NCBI GenBank assembly: GCA_002840715.1
Contig: PHBW01000009.1
Coordinates: forward strand, 44,472-108,471
Origin: Chloroflexi bacterium HGW-Chloroflexi-4
GTDB taxonomy: Bacteria; Chloroflexota; Anaerolineae; Anaerolineales; Anaerolineaceae
Direction: 5' to 3'
Length of the DNA stretch: 64,000 nucleotides
A model generated the notes under the pieces. That model saw nothing but the letters and a program-made list of their open reading frames with translations, did no database searches and had not been told where the DNA came from. Below are positions 8,683 to 16,900 of this stretch, piece by piece (positions within the stretch are counted from its first letter, which is position 1; each line of letters begins with the position of its first letter). The position numbers and the translations under genes are program-made.

Positions 8683-9393
8683 TTACGTGCCACTAACGCG
8701 CGTTAGTAAAAAAGATATTTTTTTTAGGGTTAAACCTCGTAAATTTTTACAAATAATGTGAGCTGTAGAAAAGCGAGTTTGTGGACCAATGCCGATAGCC
8801 CACATACCGGCAGCTTGCGCTGCATCGATTCCAGCGGCTGCATCTTCAAAAACGACACATTTGGATGGTTGTACACCGATTCTTTTTGCTGCATACAAGA
8901 ACAAATCAGGAGCAGGTTTTTGGTGGACCACACTTTCGCCGTCTGCAACGGCGTCAAAAAAGTGTGCGATCCCCAAATTATTAATGACACTCCTGGCGTT
9001 CTTGCTGGCGGATCCAAGCGCTATTTTTATGCCTCCATTCTTAAAACTTTCGAGCAACTTTTGAGCCCCTGGAAGCAAATCTTTTGATGTTAGTGTTGAG
9101 ATGGATTCCACGTAATTTTTATTTTTACGTGCCATCATTTCTTGAATTTGGATTTCGCTTACTTCCTTATTTTTTAAAATCAGAAGTAAAGATTCGCGTC
9201 TTGGAATTCCTCGTAAAGCCTCATTGTCTTTCCGTGAAAAATCAATCATTTCTTCATCTGCTAATTTTTTCCACGCAAGATAATGAAGTTCTGATGTATC
9301 TGTAAGAACACCATCTAAATCAAATATTGCCCCCTCAATGGGCAGCTCTGGAAATAACTTTTGGATGTCAGTTCTAAAAATCGAATTACTCAT
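8683..9393 (-). CDS. pgmB: Beta-phosphoglucomutase (HAD superfamily)
   Basis: Converts beta-glucose-1-phosphate to glucose-6-phosphate, linking the GH65 phosphorylase to glycolysis. HAD motif I is FDLDGVLTD with the nucleophile Asp25 and acid/base Asp27. A cap-domain segment GIPRRESL follows, the signature loop of beta-phosphoglucomutases. Motif II is LGSASKNA and the metal-binding motif is VFEDAAAGIDAAQAAGM. The start is placed at the ATG at 9393, preceded by AGGA with six bases of spacing, rather than the in-frame GTG eight codons earlier, which has no ribosome site. Its last codons contain the LacI operator. It lies 48 bases after the regulator gene, probably in the same transcript. Confidence 0.93.
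   Translation of the reverse strand: MSNSIFRTDIQKLFPELPIEGAIFDLDGVLTDTSELHYLAWKKLADEEMIDFSRKDNEALRGIPRRESLLLILKNKEVSEIQIQEMMARKNKNYVESISTLTSKDLLPGAQKLLESFKNGGIKIALGSASKNARSVINNLGIAHFFDAVADGESVVHQKPAPDLFLYAAKRIGVQPSKCVVFEDAAAGIDAAQAAGMWAIGIGPQTRFSTAHIICKNLRGLTLKKISFLLTRVSGT
8692..8707. promoter_or_regulatory. LacI-family operator inside the 3' end of pgmB
   Basis: The perfect 16-base palindrome ACTAACGCGCGTTAGT matches the operator upstream of the lacI-type gene. It is read in pgmB as the codons for Leu-Thr-Arg-Val-Ser shortly before the stop. Its position just upstream of the binding-protein gene suggests a second regulated promoter for the transporter and enzyme genes. Confidence 0.75.
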
Positions 9394-9441
9394 TATTGAT
9401 CCTAATTTGATCTGCACTGTGCATATATTTTGTGCAGGTTA

Positions 9442-10470
9442 TTAATCGTTATGTTTTGTTGATTCTCTAAGTACTAATTCTGTCTCAAGTAAAAAACCGG
9501 GAGCATCCATTTCGTTGGTAAGAATCATTTTTATTAATTGATCTCCGGCTACTCGTCCCAAATCATAAGCCGGCAAGCGGATGGTTGAAAGGGGTGGGTC
9601 ATAATACTCTGCCATTGGAATATCATCGAATCCGATTACTTCGATATCTTGCGGAATTTGTAATCCAGCCTGTTTAATGGCCTGAAAAGCACCAATTGCT
9701 ACAACATCACTTGCAACAAAAACTGCAGTAGGTGGAGTTGATAAAGAAAGCAACTCCTTCATAGCTACATATCCGCTTGCAGGTGTAAAATCACCTTCTT
9801 TAATTAGTCTTTCGTCTACAGGGATTTTTCCTTTTTCAAGTGCGTTTATGTAACCAATTTTGCGTTGTTGGGCAGATGAATAATCCATTTTTGCATTAGT
9901 GATCATGCCGATTCGCGTATGACCAGAAGAAATGAGATAGTCCACAGCTGTTTTTGATCCCAGCACCGCATTTACATCAACATATGGAATGCCGGTATCC
10001 AACATTTGACCCAATAAAATAATGGGAACGCCTTCTTCGTGCAGTTTTATCAATTCAGGATCATTTTGAAGGGGTCCTGAAAGAATAATTCCATCCACGT
10101 GGTTTTCAGTTATCAATTGAGAGTACCCGTCAGATTTATCGTGGTCGATATGTTTCAATAAGACATGAAATCCCCACTTACTCGCAGCTTGTTCAATTCC
10201 AACCAATACTTGCAGCAAGAAAGCATCATTAAAAACCTGTTCAGTGCTTTGGAGTCGAACAAGACCGATCGTCTTTGATTTTCCAGAAGCCAATTTGCGT
10301 CCTGAAGCATTTGGATGATAGTTTAATTGTTTTGCAGCCGCAAATACTTTTTGCCGGGTAGCTTCGGGAATATTAGAATCGGGAATATTGTTTAAAACAA
10401 AAGAAACCGTGGTTCTGGAAACACCCGCGAGCTTGGCCACATCAGAACTGGTTGTTCTCTTGTTGCCCAT
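9442..10470 (-). CDS. LacI-family transcriptional regulator
   Basis: Represses the sugar locus in the absence of inducer. The N-terminal helix-turn-helix and hinge helix are clear (SSDVAKLAGVSRTTVSFVLNN, then KLNYHPNASGRKLASGKS). The rest is a periplasmic-binding-protein-like effector domain with the typical IPQDIEVIGFDDIPMAEYYDPPLSTI C-terminal half (quoted in parts). The start is the ATG at 10470, because GGGAGGA precedes it by three bases; a GTG seven codons upstream would lie inside the operator. The operator at 10482-10501 sits between its promoter and start, so it is almost certainly autoregulated. The effector is probably the disaccharide or a derived sugar phosphate. Confidence 0.93.
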   Translation of the reverse strand: MGNKRTTSSDVAKLAGVSRTTVSFVLNNIPDSNIPEATRQKVFAAAKQLNYHPNASGRKLASGKSKTIGLVRLQSTEQVFNDAFLLQVLVGIEQAASKWGFHVLLKHIDHDKSDGYSQLITENHVDGIILSGPLQNDPELIKLHEEGVPIILLGQMLDTGIPYVDVNAVLGSKTAVDYLISSGHTRIGMITNAKMDYSSAQQRKIGYINALEKGKIPVDERLIKEGDFTPASGYVAMKELLSLSTPPTAVFVASDVVAIGAFQAIKQAGLQIPQDIEVIGFDDIPMAEYYDPPLSTIRLPAYDLGRVAGDQLIKMILTNEMDAPGFLLETELVLRESTKHND

Positions 10471-10481
10471 TAATCCTCCCG

Positions 10482-10501
10482 TTACTAACACGCGTTAGTA
10501 A
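10482..10501. promoter_or_regulatory. LacI-family operator upstream of the regulator gene
   Basis: TTACTAACACGCGTTAGTAA is a 20-base palindrome with one mismatched pair. It shares the CTAACRCGCGTTAG core with the second operator at 8692-8707, with a central CG typical of LacI-family sites. It lies immediately downstream of the promoter -10 box, so a bound repressor would block initiation. Confidence 0.85.
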
Positions 10502-10505
10502 TAAT

Positions 10506-10534
10506 AGTATAGGAAATAATAAGTTGTTTGTCAA
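10506..10534 (-). promoter_or_regulatory. Sigma-70 promoter of lacI-pgmB unit
   Basis: On the minus strand TTGACA (10534-10529) and TATACT (10511-10506) are separated by exactly 17 bases. The start of transcription would fall within the adjacent operator. This is close to the ideal bacterial promoter. Confidence 0.85.
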
Positions 10535-10987
10535 TAGATTTTGTGTTTTTGTGAAAGAGTTAAGCTAAACAATAGTAGCGAAATGCCCATTGGAATTTGA
10601 TCAAGTCCTAAATTAGTAATATCGGGGTTCACAAATGATCTATTTAGGGCAAAGATAATATCAAGCGATATTTCAATGGGTGGCTTTAAGCAATATTATT
10701 TTGTTCCTTTTAATTTATCTGGTTGTTCAAAAAATCCACCATCGGAATAACAGAAATTGTCACAAATATTTTTATTTCCGAATCCAACATAATAATTGAG
10801 GGTTTTTAAAGCATGAATTGAATTAAGAGAAGGCTATAACTGCATAAAAAATTAACTATTAGTAAATAGTATTTAGCAAAACCCACTTCTTCAATAACCG
10901 ATTTCCTTATGCCTTACATCTATAAGGCCTGGTTTTGTGTTGCTGTTTGACGAAATTTGATTTGGACGATGAAATTTAGGAGAAAAA
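10535..10987. other. Divergent intergenic region before the megasynthase
   Basis: About 450 AT-rich bases separate the sugar locus from the lipid synthase gene. I see no coding region. The megasynthase promoter must lie here, but no box pair with good spacing stands out. The ribosome site TAGGAG lies eight bases before the megasynthase ATG. Confidence 0.5.
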
Positions 10988-13900
10988 ATGGATAATCAAA
11001 GAGCAATTGCAGTGGTTGGTCTGGGGGCGATTTTACCCGACGCCTATGACGTGGCGTCTTTTTGGAATAACATTTTAAACAAAAAGAGTTCAATTGGTGA
11101 GGTTCCTGCTGACCGATGGAACACCGCTTTGTATTACGATCCCGATCCAAAAGCTGTGGATAAAACCTACAGCAAGATTGGCGCTTTTGTCAAAGGATAT
11201 CAATTTGATCCTTTCAAAGCAGGGATGGCGATACCTCCAAAAGTTCTGTCTCTCATGGACCCCGCCCAGCAATGGGGATTGGCCGCCGCTCACCAGGCTC
11301 TAAAAGATTACGGCTATCCCGAAAAACCGCTGAACCCTGAACGTGTGGCTGTGATCCTCGGCAACGCGTTGGCTGGTGAGATGCATTATCGCTCAACCTT
11401 CCGACTTTTGCTGCCGGAGTATCTTGCATCGCTTGAATCTTTGCCTGATTTCAAGAATTTGCCCCAAGCCACGCAAACTGCGCTTTTGGCCGGGATTGCT
11501 GGTGACATTCATTCGCGAATTCCAGTGATTACCGAAGACACCATGCCGGGAGAGCTGGCAAATATCATCGCCGGCAGAATTGCCAATGTATTCAATTTTT
11601 CAGGACCAAACTTTGTCACGGATGCAGCCTGTGCTTCCTCCCTTGCCGCACTTCAAGCTGCAGTGGATGGCCTGGCAAACAATCATTTTGATGCCGTGCT
11701 TTGCGGCGGTGTTGACCGAAACATGGGTCCTGAGTCTTATATTAAATTCTCAAAAATTGGTGCGTTAAGCGCCGAAGGTTCCAGACCCTATTCCGACAAA
11801 GCGGATGGATTCGTGATGGGCGAGGGTGCTGTTATATTCCTGCTAAAACGCCTTGAAGATGCAGAACGCGACGGCGATAAAATTTATGCGCTCATCCGCG
11901 GCATTGGCGGCAGCTCAGACGGCAAAGGTAAAGGGATCACCGCACCGAATCCGATTGGACAGCAGCGCGCCATTGAACGCGCCTTGTTGAATGCCGGTGT
12001 CTCACCTGAAGAGGTGGGTCTTATTGAAGGTCATGGCACCTCCACCAAAGTGGGGGATGTTGCCGAAGTTGGCAGTCTAAAATCCGTCTTTGGCTCCTTT
12101 GGCCTTGCAAATGGCAGCATCGCGCTGGGATCAGTCAAGTCGAACATTGGGCACTTAAAAAGCGCTGCAGGTGCAGCCGGTTTATTAAAGACCATTATGG
12201 CTTTGAACGAAAAAACTCTGCCTCCATCAGCCAATTTCCAAAATCCAAACCCCAATATTGATTTTGCCAACATACCCTTTGCTGTTAATACCCAGCCCCG
12301 CGAATGGCAAGTCAAGCCGGGTAAATACCGCTATGCCGGCGTCAGTAGTTTTGGGTTTGGCGGCACCAACTTCCATATTGTTCTGGAAGAATATTTGCCG
12401 GGTGTAATGGGTAGTGAAAAAGCGTCATATGTTGTTCCATTGAAAATTGAAAAAGAACATGAGGCCGTAGCCGAGATGACTCAACCCATATCCATAGAAA
12501 ACGCATCAACTGTAAAAAATGTTGATTTTGACAATTCCAAGATCACCGATTTTGTGCTTGAAACCATCAGCGAAAAAACAGGTTATCCGCGTGAAATGCT
12601 CGACCTTGAATTGGATCTCGAAGCAGATCTCGGAATTGACACCGTAAAACAGGCCGAACTTTTCGCCACCATCCGCACACATTACAATATTGCCCGCCGT
12701 GAAGACCTACGTCTTTCGGATTACAACACAATTGAAAAAGTGGTGGGGTTCATGACGGATGCACTTTCAGGTCAGGCAAATCAGGTCAGCATTGAGATTG
12801 ATCAAAATAAAGCCCTTCAACCTGAACCAAAATTAGCCGAACCCCAAAATGATGCACATCCCTATCAAGGGCTCTACTTTATCTCTGCGGATTCGAAGTC
12901 AGCATTAAAACAAAAATTGGAAAGCGGTCTGGCTGCCATCAAAAATGGTCAGATCCCTGCTTCAATTTGTCCCACACGCGATGAAGTTTCAAGAAGTGAA
13001 AGACTGGCCATCGATTATGAAAACTCGGAGGAATTAGTTAAACGCTGTGAAAAAGCTTTGAGCGCTTTTGAGACTGACCAACCGACCACCTGGAATGCCC
13101 TGCAAGCACATGGCATTTATCGCGGCAGCGGCAACCCGGGCAAAACCGTTTTCATGTTCCCAGGCCAGGGGTCTCAATATGTGAACATGATCAGAGACCT
13201 CCTCGAAGTCGAACCTGTGGTGCGTGACACTTTCAAAGAAGCGGATGACATCTTAACCCCAATCCTCGGCAGACCGCTTACCAGCTACATTTATGCAGAC
13301 GGCAATGAAGAAGCGCTTGCCCAGGCTGAAAAAGAACTCAAAAACACCACCATTACCCAGCCTGCCCTGCTGACTGCCAACGTAGCCTTGTTGAGATTAA
13401 TGGCAAAATTTGGGTTCAAACCTGACTTTGCCATTGGCCACAGCCTGGGCGAGTATGCAGCCCTGGTTGCATCTGGTGTTTTGACCTTTTCTGAGGCTCT
13501 TGAAGTTGTCAGCGCCCGCGGTAGAGAAATGTCCAAAATCAAAGTGGACGATCCCGGCGGCATGGCTGCAGTGTCTGCCCCGCTCGAAGAAGTTGAAAAA
13601 GTTATCACGGCAGTTGAAGGTTATATCGTCATTGCCAATGTCAACAGCCCGGTCCAATCCGTTTTGGGCGGCACCTCAGAGGCGATTGAATCTGCGATTG
13701 CCATGTTCAAAGAGGCAGGTTTTCAGGCCGTTCGAATCCCCGTCTCTCATGCCTTCCATACCAAAATTGTGGCGCCTGCCAGTGAACCTGTTCGTCAGGT
13801 CATTCAACGCATGCAGGTGATGGCGCCTAAAATCCCCATTGTTGCCAATGTCACCGGCGAGTTGTATCCGTCTTCTGCTGAAGAGATCACTGAACTTCTG

Positions 13901-16900
13901 GCTCAGCAGGTTGCTTCACCCGTGCAATTTGTCAAAAGCATGCAGACCCTTTACACACTGGGTGCCCGTGTGTTTGTTGAAGTCGGCCCCAAACGGGTCT
14001 TAAATGCACTTGCCTCCGATAACATGAAGGGTAAAACCGATACCATTGTCTTGGCTACCAACCATCCCCGCAAAGGCGGACAAGCCAGTTTCAACGAAGC
14101 CTTGTGCGGATTATATGCTGCGGGCGTTCTTTCAACCGAAACGGTTGAAAATCAGCCACAGACTGCTAAAAGCATCGTAGTTGAGAGCACCCCACAACCA
14201 CAGCAGTTCGATAGCATGCAGCCCCATTTTGCCGTGATGACGGGTTCTGTTGTCATCACAGGTGCAGGTCTTGGGCTGCCCGGACGTAACAAAAAAGTGT
14301 TTGATGATAGTAATATCAGCAGTTTGCTAAACGGCGAGATGCGCATTGAAGCACTGCCTGAAAACCTCCGCAAAGAAATGCTTGAAAAGCGCGTTACCCG
14401 CCTGATCAAGAGTGACGCCGGCGCGGTCATGGAAGAAATCACCGACCTCGACCAAACCTTGAAACTTGCCGGGCAGCGTGGCGCTTTCAATTTGGAAGAG
14501 GAATACGGCGTTCCTGCCGAGCGCGTGGATTCACTGGATATCTCGACCCAACTGGCTTTTGGTGCCGGAATCGATGCTTTGCGCGATGCGGGCATCCCCA
14601 TGGTCATGCATCACCGCCGAACATCCAAGGGCACCTTGCTTCCTGATGGATGGAAACTGCCGGAATCCATGCAGGATGAAACAGGTGTCATTTTCTGTTC
14701 TGCCTTCCCCGGCTTGAATAGAATGGCTGAAGAAGCGGGACGATTCTATGAAGCTCAATCTCTTCAGAGACAATTATCTGAAGTGATGGCCATGGAAGAT
14801 TTGCTCCTGGCGCTCACCCCATCCGGGCAGACGCACTTCCAAAACGAGATCATTCGCCGCAAAACCGAACTGGAACTGAAACTTGACGAGCTGAATTATC
14901 ACTTTGACAGACGATTCGTATTCAGAGTGCTCTCCATGGGGCATTCCCAGTTTGCAGAATATATTGGCGCAAAAGGCCCCAATACATCGGTCAATGCTGC
15001 TTGTGCCACCACCACCCAGGGAATTGGGCTGGCTGAAGACTGGATCCGCACAGGAAGGTGCCGACGGGTGATCGTCATAGCAGGTGATGATGTAACAGAC
15101 GGCAACCTTGCCTCATGGATCGGAACCAGCTTGTTCGCAAGCGGCGCCGCCACCACTGAAGGCAACCTTCGTCTGGCAGCCATCCCGTTTGATAAACGCC
15201 GCAACGGTATGATCATGGGCATGGGCGCTGCTGCTTTGATTGTTGAAAGCCAGGACGGCGCCGAAGAAAGAGGCATCGGCCCGATTTGTGAAATCGTCTC
15301 ATCCCAATATTCAAACAGCGCTTTCCACGGCACCCGCCTGGATGTGACACATGTCGCCGGCTTGATGGATACTTTGATCAAAACTGCCGAAAATCGCTTT
15401 GGTCTTGAGCGCAACGAGATTGCAGCCAGAACCGTGTTTGTTTCGCATGAAACTTATACTCCCGCACGGGGTGGCAGTGCCAGCGCCGAGATTTTTGCAC
15501 TGCGTCATACCTTTAAAGAAGATGCCAACAAGGTCATCATTGCCAACACTAAAGGCTATACCGGCCACACCATGGGGGTAGGTGTTGAAGATGTACTGGC
15601 CGTAAAAGCGCTTGAGACGGGCAAGGTTCCGCCCATTGCACACATTAAAGAGGGTTTTGAGCCGGATCCTGATTTGGGTGATCTGAAGCTTTCTCAAGGC
15701 GGCGACTATAACCCCGATTTTGCCCTGCGTTTAGGCGCCGGTTTCGGGTCTCAAATTGCCATGGTGCTTTACCGCAAGATCTCAGGTCAAGGCGAACGCA
15801 TTAATCATGCAATTTATGATAATTGGCTGAAAGCCATTTCAGGTTACACAACAGCAGATCTTGAACTTGAAAAACGCACTTTACGTGTCAAATCAATGGG
15901 CATTCCGGTCAATGAACTCATTAAGAGCACCTGGCAGTTTGGGCTGCTCCCTGGTCGCTGGGCGACAAACGCACAACCTCAGGTTAAAAATAATGTTGAG
16001 GTAGTGGCGGCTGCTAAACCCGTTAACCAACCAATTCCCGTTGCAGTTGCCAGCCCTGAACAAACCACAGTCGTAAAAACAACCTCAATATCCAATGTTG
16101 ACACGGATTCAATCAAACTCCACGTGCTCGAAGTGGTCAGTGAAAAAACAGGTTACCCAGTAGATATGCTGGACCTGGATCTTGACCTTGAAGCGGATCT
16201 GGGCATTGACACTGTCAAACAGGCTGAATTATTTGCCTCCATCCGCACCCACTACGGCATTCCGCGGCGCGAAGATTTGAAACTCTCTGATTACAACACG
16301 CTTGAAAAAGTAATCGGATTTGTCAAAGACAATTTGGCAGTCTTGACAGTTCCTGCCGAGCCACAAGCTGTTATTGAATTACAAGTCGCGGAAACACCAA
16401 AAGTGGTTGAAAGGGTTGTTCCAGTATCAGAGGCTCCTGCACTCCCTGAGGATGAAGGAATAAATCAGTTTGTGCTTTCAACCGTCAGTGAGAAAACCGG
16501 TTACCCCATTGAGATGCTTGACCTCGATCTTGACCTGGAAGCCGATCTTGGCATCGATACCGTGAAGCAGGCTGAATTGTTTGCGACCATCCGCACCCAT
16601 TTTGGGATCGCCAAACGTGAAGATTTGCGGCTTTCAGATTACAACACCCTCGCAAAGGTGATCGGATTTGTCAATGAGGGAATGGCTCCTGTATCCATTG
16701 AGCCAAAAAACTCTGAAGAGATTCAAATAACAGAACCATCTGCACAGGTCGAAGATAAACCACTCACGCTGCGAATTCCGAAACCCGTTTTATTGCCGCG
16801 GATTGAGTTATGTGATCCAACTGGAGTTGCGCTGGAAAATGGCAGAGTGATCATCCTCAAAGGGCAAGAAAAGCTGACTGATGAGACTGCAAAACAACTC

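Noticed and set aside
14152..14607. 151-codon minus-strand frame inside the megasynthase
   Set aside because: Antisense shadow of a strongly coding plus-strand gene with no motif of its own.
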